Below, in pieces: positions 15,692 through 23,535 of a stretch of DNA of 64,000 nt. The stretch is taken from NCBI RefSeq assembly GCF_002156705.1, contig NZ_CP019893.1:2356001-2420000 (forward strand), in the 5' to 3' direction. The stretch is from Natrarchaeobaculum aegyptiacum. GTDB lineage: Archaea > Halobacteriota > Halobacteria > Halobacteriales > Natrialbaceae. Numbering within the stretch: the stretch's first letter is position 1; each line of letters begins with the position of its first letter. The translations under genes and the position numbers were made by a program. Below the pieces are notes generated by a model. The model had not been told where the DNA came from and ran no database searches. It saw only the letters and a program-made list of their open reading frames with translations.

Positions 15692-16666
15692 TCAGGCCAG
15701 TGGACAACCGGCGTTGTTGAACGCATCCAGTTCGTCCCTGAGTCTCCCACCCTCGTCCTGCCAGACCGGATCGCCTCCGCTGACCCCGCTACCGACCGGG
15801 TTGTCCGCGAGCCATGTATCGGCGTCGTCGACCGTCTCGTCGATACAGTTACTCTCGACACCCGATTCTCGGTTGAGCTTCGCCGCGACGAGCTGCCGAA
15901 AGAGGTTCACTGTCTGGTCGCCTCTGACTGGCTGATTCATCACTGTAATCGCATCGTCTCTCGAATATGTAACTCCACCAACACCGATTTCGTCGACCGG
16001 CCAGGACGTCGGATTGTTCCGCCAGAATCCCTGTGTTCGCGGTTCTTCGGGTTCCGGATCCGGCGGCTCTGGCTCTTTCGGGCAGTCTGCATCGGCGTGG
16101 ATCACGATCTCTTCCCCGAGGTCGTCGAGGAGTTCGTCGGTTGCCTCGAGGCCTTTCGTCAGGGTCGCGACACCGATGCACACGCACGCTCCGGTCTCGA
16201 GAGAAACGGCGTTTTTCACGCCGACTATCGACCGGTCCCGGTCTGCGCCGAGGTAGAAATCGACCCGGCGGTCACCGTCGTATTCCGAGTAGTCTGCATC
16301 GTACGCGTCGTCGACGAGCCGTGGCCAGTTGTCGTCACCGATCCAGACGCACACCGTCTCTTTCCCCTGGTTGCAGATCCTGAGGACGTTGTCGAACCAG
16401 GTCCGGGAGTCGGAGTTGACGCCGTTGCCACCGTTGCCGCTCGCCCCGAAGTCGAGGGTGACGTGACCGCGACCGTCGTCGCCGACGAAATTGTCACCGT
16501 GTTTCGTATCGCACGGCGTCAGGCCGAGATAGGCGTCCCCGTCTTCGGCGACCGCGACGCTGACGGCGCGCTGGGATTCTACGCGGCTGAACGCGCCCGA
16601 ACCGACGGCGATACTCGCACCGAGTCCCAGTCCGGAGACGCCGGCGATGAACGGTCGTCGTTTCAT
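15692..16666 (-). CDS. Tat-exported DUF1102-like protein with TQGFW domain
   Basis: A 324-residue exported protein. MKRRPFIAGVSGLGLG is a twin-arginine signal followed by a small-residue stretch and SGAFSRVESQR. The N-terminal domain (about 30-205) matches the neighbouring DUF1102-like proteins: AVAEDGDAYLGL, VNSDSRTWFDNVLRICNQGKE and ETGACVCIGV. After a Pro/Glu linker the C-terminal 110 residues begin TQGFWRNNPTSWP and contain GGVTYSRDDAI and LVAAKLN. This module is also found at the ends of bacterial surface proteins. Six or more Cys residues could form disulfides outside the cell. It is the largest of five adjacent paralogues. Confidence 0.78.
   Translation of the reverse strand: MKRRPFIAGVSGLGLGASIAVGSGAFSRVESQRAVSVAVAEDGDAYLGLTPCDTKHGDNFVGDDGRGHVTLDFGASGNGGNGVNSDSRTWFDNVLRICNQGKETVCVWIGDDNWPRLVDDAYDADYSEYDGDRRVDFYLGADRDRSIVGVKNAVSLETGACVCIGVATLTKGLEATDELLDDLGEEIVIHADADCPKEPEPPDPEPEEPRTQGFWRNNPTSWPVDEIGVGGVTYSRDDAITVMNQPVRGDQTVNLFRQLVAAKLNRESGVESNCIDETVDDADTWLADNPVGSGVSGGDPVWQDEGGRLRDELDAFNNAGCPLA
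16361..16513. repeat. near-identical direct repeat, copy 1 (partner 17059-17211)
   Basis: These 153 bases match 17059-17211 at an offset of 698 with four mismatches by my reading, and positions 16432-16513 are identical to 17130-17211. Both copies encode the same block of two adjacent DUF1102-like genes (from CDTKHGDNFVG to ICNQGK). Flanking parts of the genes are much less alike, which suggests gene conversion or selection on this block. Confidence 0.85.
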
Positions 16667-16692
16667 ATCGTCTCACTCATCTGTACGATGCT

Positions 16693-17364
16693 CTAGTCGT
16701 GTTTTCCGTCCCGGGAACCGGCTTCCGGCGAGTCGGCAGTGATGGTAATCGTTCCGTCGAAGAGGTGCTCGGCTTTCTCCGCGTCGACGTCTTTCGTCAC
16801 CACCCGCACACCGATACACTCGCACTCCCCGACAGGGAGTTCGAACTCGTTCGCCTGCCCGACGATCGAGCGCAGGTTTTCGTCGCCGCTGCTCCCGGCG
16901 GCTTCACCGGTGTAGAAGGCGAGTCGCCACTCGTTGCCCCACTCGTCGAGGAACTCGTCGTCGACGTCGGTCGGATCCTTGTAGTGTGAGCTCACTCCCT
17001 TCGGAAAGTTAGCAGCGTCTTCCAGTGCATCGCTGCTGACGTAGACGTTCGCGTCGGCTTTCCCCTGGTTGCAGATCTTGAGGACGTTGTCGAACCAGGT
17101 CCGGGAGTCGGAGTTGACGCCGTCGCCGTCGTTGCCGCTCGCCCCGAAGTCGAGGGTGACGTGACCGCGACCGTCGTCGCCGACGAAATTGTCACCGTGT
17201 TTCGTATCGCATGGCTTCAGCCCGAGGTACGCGTCTTTGTCCTCTGCCACAGCGATCTTCACGTCGCGCTGGGATTCCACGCGACTGAACGCACCCGAAC
17301 CGACGAGTGCGCTGGTTCCGATTGCGGTACTTCCGACACCGAGCAGAAAGTTGCGTCGTTGCAT
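16693..17364 (-). CDS. Tat-exported DUF1102-like protein
   Basis: A 223-residue exported protein. MQRRNFLLGVGSTAIG is a clear twin-arginine signal, followed by VGSGAFSRVESQRD as in its neighbour. The mature part has AVAEDKDAYLGLKP, CDTKHGDNFVGDD, VNSDSRTWFDNVLKICNQGK and VGECECIGV, the order typical of these beta-sandwich proteins. It ends in an acidic, Asp-rich tail with no anchor. Start: the ATG at 17364 is right for a Tat signal; 17382 would add six residues. It shares a nearly identical 153-base segment with the downstream paralogue. Confidence 0.78.
   Translation of the reverse strand: MQRRNFLLGVGSTAIGTSALVGSGAFSRVESQRDVKIAVAEDKDAYLGLKPCDTKHGDNFVGDDGRGHVTLDFGASGNDGDGVNSDSRTWFDNVLKICNQGKADANVYVSSDALEDAANFPKGVSSHYKDPTDVDDEFLDEWGNEWRLAFYTGEAAGSSGDENLRSIVGQANEFELPVGECECIGVRVVTKDVDAEKAEHLFDGTITITADSPEAGSRDGKHD
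17059..17211. repeat. near-identical direct repeat, copy 2 (partner 16361-16513)
   Basis: Second copy of the intragenic repeat described for 16361-16513. The longest exact match is 17130-17211. Confidence 0.85.
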
Positions 17365-17744
17365 GGTCATCGTGTACTGCATCGAATAGTCCTGTGGTGG
17401 GGTCGTCCCGGCACCCCAGGGTCGTTCGACGCGTCACTCGACACCGATCACGGGACCACAGTTGTGTATACACCGCGAGCAGTTGTTCCACGGGGTGCCA
17501 GCAGTATCTGCAGGGACGACGTGCATGACCGCACCCGGTTCCTGGAGTCTCGACTGACTCCGATTGCAAGAGCCGAAACCTCTCACTACTATCTCCTCTC
17601 TGAACGACCGTCAGTACCCGCCCGTCCTGTCGGAACGAGGAATCCGAAACGTCCTCGGGAATCCACGGAGATACCGAGGAGCCCTTCCGCCAACCGGACT
17701 CCGGCCTACGCGTCGCTCGAGGCCACGCGATTCCGGTCCCGCAC
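17365..17744. other. intergenic stretch without a supported gene
   Basis: It separates two members of the exported-protein family on the same strand. The open frames on both strands look non-coding (Arg/Ser/Thr-rich). It probably holds the promoter of the gene at 16693-17364, but I see no strong TATA box. Confidence 0.35.
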
Positions 17745-18272
17745 TCACTTTTTCCTTCGGTGCGTGCGAACCAGCACCTGGTCGACGAGTACCTCGTTAG
17801 CGGACAGCCCGTACGTTCGCGTCGTCACGCTCACCGACAGGCACTCCCTCGCCGAAATCTCGATTGCGTTTCCGTCTCCCCGGATCGACTGCTCGTAGTT
17901 CCGGTTCGGATGAAACCGGACGGCAGGTTCGCCGCGTCCGTTCTTTCGAGGAGTCGTCTCGAGCCACACCTCCGCCGGCTCCTTCCCGCGGTTGCAAATG
18001 AAGAAAACATCGTCGAAGTACGACGTGGAGTCCGAGTTCACTCGATCGGGTGCGCCCCGCTTCTCGAGTTCGAGTTCGATCCGGTTCTCGTCGTGTCCCG
18101 CGTCCGTTTTGCCCGGCGGCGCTGGCGGTCCGCCATCTTCGTCCGGCGGGTGTACCGTCGTCTCGTCGTCGTCCGAGACGACCTCGGTGTTCGAGCGTCG
18201 GTAGAGGAACAGCCCCCCCATCCCCGCCAGTCCAAGCCCGCCGAGTCCAGTCAGGATCGTTCGTCGGTCCAC
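17745..18272 (-). CDS. RR-signal protein of the DUF1102-like group, divergent
   Basis: A 175-residue protein. MDRRTILTGLGGLGLAGMGGLFLYRRSN has a twin-arginine pair but a longer, more hydrophobic segment closed by RR, so it could be a membrane anchor rather than a cleaved signal. A Pro/Asp linker follows. The C-terminal part VNSDSTSYFDDVFFICNRGKEPAEVWLE is the same core as in the two preceding proteins, with matching Cys. NEVLVDQVLVRTH and a basic tail end it. It may be the anchor or cap member of the family; that is inference from topology. Confidence 0.7.
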   Translation of the reverse strand: MDRRTILTGLGGLGLAGMGGLFLYRRSNTEVVSDDDETTVHPPDEDGGPPAPPGKTDAGHDENRIELELEKRGAPDRVNSDSTSYFDDVFFICNRGKEPAEVWLETTPRKNGRGEPAVRFHPNRNYEQSIRGDGNAIEISARECLSVSVTTRTYGLSANEVLVDQVLVRTHRRKK

Positions 18273-18450
18273 GGTGATCTCTCCGGTCGGCCGCTCGAGC
18301 CGGATTTGAACAAACCCATTTCGGCCTGGGTGGTAAGTATACAGTCCCAGAAGTGAGATTATAGGTTCCCTTTAGTCGGCATCTGTTCCGGAACTGACCG
18401 AACCTGAAAATAAAACGAAAGTGACTGGTTCATCTACCGACCAGTCAGAT

Positions 18451-19008
18451 TCAACTCTTCTTCTCGGCGACGGCATTCATCGTTAGACCGTAGCTGCCGA
18501 CCTGAACGTCGTGAGTATCGATTCGCAACCCAGCAGCGAATCCCGCTCCGGTCTCGAGGTCGATCGGATCATCAGCGACGATTGCAGAGCGATCACTGTC
18601 TGCGACGTCGAATACATCAACATTCGGACCGTCGGTGCCATTTACGTCGAAGTGGACAGTGACAACTCGAGTTCCCTGATTAGTAACAGTGAAGAGTCCA
18701 TCACCGGCTTGTCCCGCGGTGTCGTTGGTGAATTCGTACACGGAGTCGCGACCCAGGCCACTAGGATTCGTACCGTTGAATTCGTCTTCGCGGATCCCGG
18801 GTAATTCAAATCGGATTTGATTGAAGTCGATCCAGGCTCGACCACCCTCATCAACGAGGTCAAACGCGAGGTACGCTTCTGGATCCATTTCGACGGTGAC
18901 ATCGAGCGTTCGATCTGTACCGATTACGCTGAACGCTCCGGAGCTGATGAGCGAACTGGCCCCGATCGCGAACCCGCCACCGCCGATGAGGAATTGGCGT
19001 CTATTCAT
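18451..19008 (-). CDS. Tat-exported DUF1102-like protein, low GC
   Basis: A 185-residue exported protein. MNRRQFLIGGGGFAIGASSL is a twin-arginine signal, followed by SSGAFSVIGTDRTLDVTVEMDPEAYLAFD, the entry block of the family. FTVTNQGTRVVTVHFDVNG is the core strand-turn-strand with the NQG turn. It has no Cys in the mature part, unlike the two proteins at 15.7-17.4 kb. Codon use is more AT-rich than the surrounding genes. It lies 28 bases from the next paralogue on the same strand and is probably co-transcribed with it. Confidence 0.75.
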   Translation of the reverse strand: MNRRQFLIGGGGFAIGASSLISSGAFSVIGTDRTLDVTVEMDPEAYLAFDLVDEGGRAWIDFNQIRFELPGIREDEFNGTNPSGLGRDSVYEFTNDTAGQAGDGLFTVTNQGTRVVTVHFDVNGTDGPNVDVFDVADSDRSAIVADDPIDLETGAGFAAGLRIDTHDVQVGSYGLTMNAVAEKKS

Positions 19009-19036
19009 GCTTCATCCTCGTCGAAAACGAGGGTAG

Positions 19037-19600
19037 TTACGTCTCCGCGTAGAACTTCAGTTCACCCGACACATCGTCGATATCGCCGAGGCCTTCCCAA
19101 GCATCTCGCAGGTAGAAAATCATATGGACGAAGATTTCATCACCGGGGCCGAGTTCTGGCGATTCCGAATCGAATCCTTCCGGATTCGCTGAATCGGGTA
19201 ACATGACGGCATCGAACTCCTCACTCTCCGACCAGAACATGCCAAGTGGATTATTTTCACCCCAGCCTCTGGCGGATTCGTGGTCGTCACTGACGTAGAG
19301 ATTGATGGTTTGGGATCCCTGGTTTTTGACCGAGAACACAGCATCGAACCTCGTATCCGCGTTTTCATTCAGGCCGTCTGCACCGTAGTCAGAGTTCGTG
19401 AAATCGAGTTGAATCTGACCGTTATCGGTCGTTGCGTAATCACTTTCTGGTTCGAGTGCAAGAAACGCGCTCGCGTCGTCTGCAACGTCGACTTCTAGGT
19501 CACGGTCCGCACTGACGACGGAAAACGCGCTCGCGCCGACGAGCGCGCTGGCTCCGATAGCTGTACTTCCAACACCGATCATGAACTTGCGTCGTTCCAT
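19037..19600 (-). CDS. Tat-exported DUF1102-like protein, low GC
   Basis: A 187-residue exported protein. MERRKFMIGVGSTAIGASALVGASAFSVVSADRDLEVDVADDASAFLALEP in order: twin-arginine signal, small-residue stretch, first strand. FDAVFSVKNQGSQTINLYVSDD is the conserved core. ELGPGDEIFVHMIFYLRD and the final GELKFYAET complete a beta-sandwich-like pattern. Start: ATG 19600 gives the normal Tat signal; the frame is open to 19693, but those extra residues are Arg-rich and non-hydrophobic. A TATA box at 19706-19718 fits a leader of about 85 bases. It is the promoter-proximal member of this pair. Confidence 0.75.
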   Translation of the reverse strand: MERRKFMIGVGSTAIGASALVGASAFSVVSADRDLEVDVADDASAFLALEPESDYATTDNGQIQLDFTNSDYGADGLNENADTRFDAVFSVKNQGSQTINLYVSDDHESARGWGENNPLGMFWSESEEFDAVMLPDSANPEGFDSESPELGPGDEIFVHMIFYLRDAWEGLGDIDDVSGELKFYAET

Positions 19601-19705
19601 GGGTTCGTAGTGGCTCCCGCGTCGTCCCCTCTCGTGGAACCGAATTGCCTCACCGTTCGGCCCTCGAGCGGGGCGACGCGTGTTCCGGTCCACGGCCGGT
19701 TCGAG

Positions 19706-19718
19706 GATATTAATATAG
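19706..19718 (-). promoter_or_regulatory. TATA box of the exported-protein pair at 18.4-19.6 kb
   Basis: The minus strand reads CTATATTAATATC, the most AT-rich core-promoter element in this part of the window. It would start transcription near 19685, leaving a leader of about 85 bases before the ATG at 19600. Confidence 0.5.
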
Positions 19719-20125
19719 AACCTCCGGGATTCGCAACGAACGAGTACGAATCCGGAAACTCCCTTTGCGGATTCAAACGGGCACGTACATCGGCCCGTTA
19801 AACCGGTCTTCCCAGATCACTCGAGTGTCGAAGGAATCCCGTTCCGTCCGTGAACGAGTACAGCGTCCGTGGATGCGTTCGACCTGCTGGTGATCCCAGC
19901 AGTGAACTATCGTTCGTCTACTCCAACCAGTTTACTCGTAAATCCTACCTGTTCTGATGCCAGATCATCTGTTGGTCTGAAAACTCACTTTTCGAGTCTC
20001 ACACCGATTCTGTGTCGAAGAAACGTCGGGATGGCTCGACGCCGACCACGTGTTCGTGGAATTACTGAAGGAACGGTTCACCGTACGGTTCGTTCGAATC
20101 CAGTATCACCTGGGGTGGGTCACGC
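19719..20125. other. intergenic divergent promoter region
   Basis: It lies between the exported-protein pair (minus) and a membrane-tethered regulator gene (plus). No supported coding frame is seen. Imperfect inverted repeats GGATTCG...CGAATCC occur near 19729-19755. It is lower in GC than the housekeeping DNA nearby and probably holds regulator sites. Confidence 0.4.
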
Positions 20126-20719
20126 ATGAAACACTCGCAAGCGGTATCCGACAGCCGTACCGATCGGTCTTCCGATATGACACTCTCGAAGGACGACATC
20201 CTCGAGGTGATGAGCAACAGCCGCCGCCGGTTCGTCTTTCACTATTTACGACAGCGAGGAACCGAACCGACGTCGGTTCGGCAGTTGTCCGAGCACGTCG
20301 CAGCCTGGGAACTCGAGAAAGACGTCACGGAACTCGCTTCCGAGGATCGCCGGCGGGTCCAGACCGCGTTGCATCAGTTTCACCTCCCCAAGATGGACGA
20401 CCTTGGATTCGTCGACTACGATGCTCGACGCGGTGAAGTGAAACTCACGGAGGAGACGGCCCAGCTCGACATTTACCTCGACATCGTTCCGGGTATCGAC
20501 GTCCCGTGGGGGTTGTACTACCTCGGACTCACGGGCGTCAACGTATGCGTTCTCACACTGGCGATGGTCGGCGTCTATCCGTTCTCGCTCGCGTCCGGGC
20601 TTTCCTGGGCGCTGTTCGTCGTGCTGACCTTCGGTGTCTCCGCGCTTGCCCACGCGTATATCAATCTCAATCAGCACCGCTACGGCATCGGTGACCGGCC
20701 GGCCGAACTCGATTCCTGA
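20126..20719 (+). CDS. membrane-tethered winged-helix regulator (DUF7344-like)
   Basis: A 197-residue protein with an N-terminal DNA-binding domain and a C-terminal membrane part. DDILEVMSNSRRRFVFHYL begins the winged helix; TSVRQLSEHVAAWE and RRRVQTALHQFHLPKMDDLGFVDYD are the family core that I recall as DUF7344. Two membrane helices follow (about 132-152 and 155-177). This is a one-component sensor layout in which the signal may come through the membrane. A second copy is at 23536. Its position between the exported-protein genes and the signal peptidase operon suggests it controls them. Confidence 0.78.
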   Translation: MKHSQAVSDSRTDRSSDMTLSKDDILEVMSNSRRRFVFHYLRQRGTEPTSVRQLSEHVAAWELEKDVTELASEDRRRVQTALHQFHLPKMDDLGFVDYDARRGEVKLTEETAQLDIYLDIVPGIDVPWGLYYLGLTGVNVCVLTLAMVGVYPFSLASGLSWALFVVLTFGVSALAHAYINLNQHRYGIGDRPAELDS

Positions 20720-20767
20720 GCATCCTGGGCGGCCGGCGTTGAATGCCGACCGGCCGCAGACGTGCGG

Positions 20768-22042
20768 TCACTCGCAAGCGTCCGCAGCTTCGCCGGTATC
20801 GAGGCCGTCACCGGAGTGTGTCCCGTCGTCGTTCACATCGTCGTCTCCATCGCCTCCGGTCGGATCGTCGGGGACGAGGTTCCTCTCGCTGTCGTCGTCG
20901 TTCACACCGCTATCGTCGCCGTCCGTCTCGTCCGGGGAACCTCTTTCATCCGGCCCTCCACTGTCATCTTCGCCATCCTCGTCGGTCCCCGACGACGGCG
21001 CATACGCGTACAGTGTCTCACCGTCGACGACGACGAAGTCGTCGTCCGTTTCGATGACGCGTCCGTTAGAGTCGATCGCGACATCGACGAGCCCTTCTAG
21101 CGTCTCGAGTTCGATCCGGGTGTCTGGTTCTTCGTCCGCGAGGATCGAGCCGCGTGAGATCCAGTCGTCGAAGGTTTCACGCTCGTATTCACGACGGACC
21201 CGCTTCAGTTCGTCCTCCGGCGGCGCGAGCCGGTCGGTCGCTTTTGCCCTGACGACAGCACCAAGCGCGAGAAGCGACACGACGAACAGGAGCGTCGAAC
21301 CGAGTGGCGCGGGAAGTACGGACTCCCGTTCGGTCTCGACCACCTCCGTTTCATCGACGGGTCGCTCTTCGTGAGCGGGGCCGTCGACCGTGTACACGTC
21401 GGTGTCTGTGTCGACGACGAGTTCGTAGGTCTCGGTTCGATCGACCGGGTCTCCGTCGACGACGCCAGTTTTGGAGACCGACGCGACGATGGTCGTCTCG
21501 ACGGTTCCGGGCGAGCCCCCGAGACTCTCTTCGATACGATCCGTCTCGTTCGCCGTCTCCTGGACGTCCAGCGAGAAGGAGGCGTCGAGTTCCTCACCGG
21601 GTTCGAACGAGTCGGCCGCTGCCGTGTCGAGTGTTTCGTTGACACGCCAGTGTTCGACGACCTCCTCACCGTCTTCGTCGACGGATCGGGTGACGCGTTC
21701 GAGTTCGAGGCTCGCGTCGACGTCACCGTCCTCGGCGTGATACGTGTACCAGAACGAACCCTCGAGCGCTGGCGAGATCGACGTGAAGTAGGTGGTTCGG
21801 TCGGTCAGTTCGGATCCGACCTCGAACACCTCGTTTTCTCGTTCGACCGTGGCACCGTGATCGAATCCGCCGGTTGTCGACCAGGCCTCAACCGTCTTCG
21901 TTTCGGTCGCCGTTTGTTCGGCTGCACTCGAGTACGTCGCGTACGCGCCGAACAGGCTCACCGCGAGCAAGACGATTACGACGAGCACGAACCACTGGTC
22001 GAGTGCCGTTCGAGCTCGAACGATCGCTCGTTCGGTATTCAT
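20768..22042 (-). CDS. DUF5305 membrane protein
   Basis: A 424-residue protein of the family I recall as DUF5305. One N-terminal helix (about 17-37, FVLVVIVLLAVSLFGAYATY) is followed by a large extracellular beta-rich domain, with FWYTYHAEDGDVDASLELERV and ELDASFSLDVQE in it. A second helix (about 238-258, GSTLLFVVSLLALGAVV) leads into a cytoplasmic acidic tail of 160 residues. A strong GGAGGT ribosome-binding site (22050-22055) precedes the ATG. It follows the signal peptidase gene by 76 bases and is probably in its operon. DUF5305 proteins commonly neighbour this type of signal peptidase; the function is unknown. Confidence 0.8.
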   Translation of the reverse strand: MNTERAIVRARTALDQWFVLVVIVLLAVSLFGAYATYSSAAEQTATETKTVEAWSTTGGFDHGATVERENEVFEVGSELTDRTTYFTSISPALEGSFWYTYHAEDGDVDASLELERVTRSVDEDGEEVVEHWRVNETLDTAAADSFEPGEELDASFSLDVQETANETDRIEESLGGSPGTVETTIVASVSKTGVVDGDPVDRTETYELVVDTDTDVYTVDGPAHEERPVDETEVVETERESVLPAPLGSTLLFVVSLLALGAVVRAKATDRLAPPEDELKRVRREYERETFDDWISRGSILADEEPDTRIELETLEGLVDVAIDSNGRVIETDDDFVVVDGETLYAYAPSSGTDEDGEDDSGGPDERGSPDETDGDDSGVNDDDSERNLVPDDPTGGDGDDDVNDDGTHSGDGLDTGEAADACE

Positions 22043-22049
22043 CGTCGGT

Positions 22050-22055
22050 ACCTCC
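22050..22055 (-). promoter_or_regulatory. strong ribosome-binding site of the DUF5305 gene
   Basis: The minus strand reads GGAGGT, 7 bases before the ATG at 22042. Such a full Shine-Dalgarno sequence is unusual in this window and fits an internal gene of an operon. Confidence 0.6.
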
Positions 22056-22118
22056 TGGGGAGTCGACCGCTGTCGACCTGCCCCACTCCGTGATACTGTG
22101 ATGGTCCATCCATATCTG

Positions 22119-23276
22119 TCACCTCAGAAGGCTCCCCGGCCCGTCCGACCGTTTGCGGTCGCGGACCGCGATCGATCCCGTCCCGACCACGATGGCGAGT
22201 GGAAGTGTGAACACGCCGGTGACGACCGTCGCCGTCGCCGTCGTCGCGACCCACGGATGGATCGCGTGTAACTCGGCGAGCAGCGGCGGTGGCAAGACGG
22301 CGAAGTACCGGTACTCGGCGAACGAACGGAGGTAGTACCCCCGCTCGTCTGGTGCCGATATTTCGACGGTCGCGTTCGCGGACTCCCCGTGACCGAGCGT
22401 GTGCGGTCCTCCGTCGACGTCGATCCCACCGCTGGCGGGTTCGACGATCGAGACGACGGGAACGACGCCGACGTTGTGAAGTTCGAACGTGTGGACCTCG
22501 GACTCGCCGGCCGGAATGACGTCCGGCCGTTCGGAATCGAACTCGGCGCTGACGACACCCAGTTCCGTCGACCCCGACATCGCGAGCGTCGTCGCCAGCG
22601 TCACTGCGAAGAGGAGTACCGCGACGGCGAGGACGACTCGTCTGGCGTCGAACACGTTTCGGCGTGACCGCGTTCGCGAGCCGACTTCCCGCCGACGTGC
22701 CCCAGAGCGAAATGAGGCCGCGATCACCACGAGCCCACCGACGAGCAGGAGAGTTCCCAGGCCGGACGTACCGAGAATTGCGTCCGTTCCGAGCAGTGAC
22801 GCCAGCTGCCACTGGAGTGTTGCCAGTGCAGCGGAGACGGTCATCGCCGCCGTTCCCAGGTGTGGTATCGTAACGACGCCGCCGTCGAACTGCATCGCGG
22901 TCGCGACGATCTGGCCGTCGGTCACGTATGGCTCGCCCGCGTCCTGGTCCGTGACAGGGTTGGCGTCACCTCGAGTTACGTACCCCTGTTCAGTTTCGTC
23001 GACGATTCGGTGGGTCGTGAGCCCTCCGCCATCGGCCTCTTCAGCTTCGAAGACGACCACGTCACCCGTTTCGACGGAACGAGCATCCGCCGTGGGTATC
23101 GCGACGAACCCGTCGCCAGTCTCGATCGTGGGTTCCATGCTCCCCGACTCGACGTAACTCAACAGGATCGGCACGCCGAGGATATTCCCCGCGAGCAGCG
23201 CTCCACAGACGAGTATCGCCAGGAGCACCGCTATCTGGCTTCCGATCCCCCACCCGGTGTCGATCGACCCTCTCAT
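22119..23276 (-). CDS. signal peptidase I, ER/SipW type, with C-terminal extension
   Basis: A 385-residue membrane protease. After the first helix (about 13-40), SYVESGSMEPTIETGD holds the catalytic Ser (SGSMEPT), and LTTHRIVDE holds the His that replaces the bacterial Lys in archaeal/ER/SipW enzymes. RGDANPVTDQD is the conserved Asp region. The protease domain ends near residue 175, but the protein goes on. It has a second helix, an arginine-rich loop, a third helix and a beta domain (ELGVVSAEFDSERPDVIPAGESEVHTFELHNVG), then two more helices. The extension of about 200 residues is unusual. It is the first gene of a probable operon with the DUF5305 gene. Confidence 0.88.
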   Translation of the reverse strand: MRGSIDTGWGIGSQIAVLLAILVCGALLAGNILGVPILLSYVESGSMEPTIETGDGFVAIPTADARSVETGDVVVFEAEEADGGGLTTHRIVDETEQGYVTRGDANPVTDQDAGEPYVTDGQIVATAMQFDGGVVTIPHLGTAAMTVSAALATLQWQLASLLGTDAILGTSGLGTLLLVGGLVVIAASFRSGARRREVGSRTRSRRNVFDARRVVLAVAVLLFAVTLATTLAMSGSTELGVVSAEFDSERPDVIPAGESEVHTFELHNVGVVPVVSIVEPASGGIDVDGGPHTLGHGESANATVEISAPDERGYYLRSFAEYRYFAVLPPPLLAELHAIHPWVATTATATVVTGVFTLPLAIVVGTGSIAVRDRKRSDGPGSLLR

Positions 23277-23327
23277 CGGTACAGGCGCGCGTCGGCGCGT
23301 TCGATCGAACGACAGGGAATCAGTCAG

Positions 23328-23337
23328 TTTAGTATAG
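23328..23337 (-). promoter_or_regulatory. TATA-like box of the signal peptidase operon
   Basis: The minus strand reads CTATACTAAA, about 56 bases before the ATG at 23276, predicting a leader of about 30 bases. Confidence 0.45.
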
Positions 23338-23535
23338 AGGAACTAATCGCTGTCAATACTATCTTGTTTACTGATGAATCGAGCGACGGCGGGGAGGAAA
23401 CTTCGTTACCCCTTCCCGCTCAACATCCGACAGTGCTGTTCACACAACGAATTCTTTCACCAAGAAATGACCATCTTCGGTGTGGTATGTTACTGATAGC
23501 TAAGACGCTCGCTCCCGTCTCACGCCGTACAAGGG

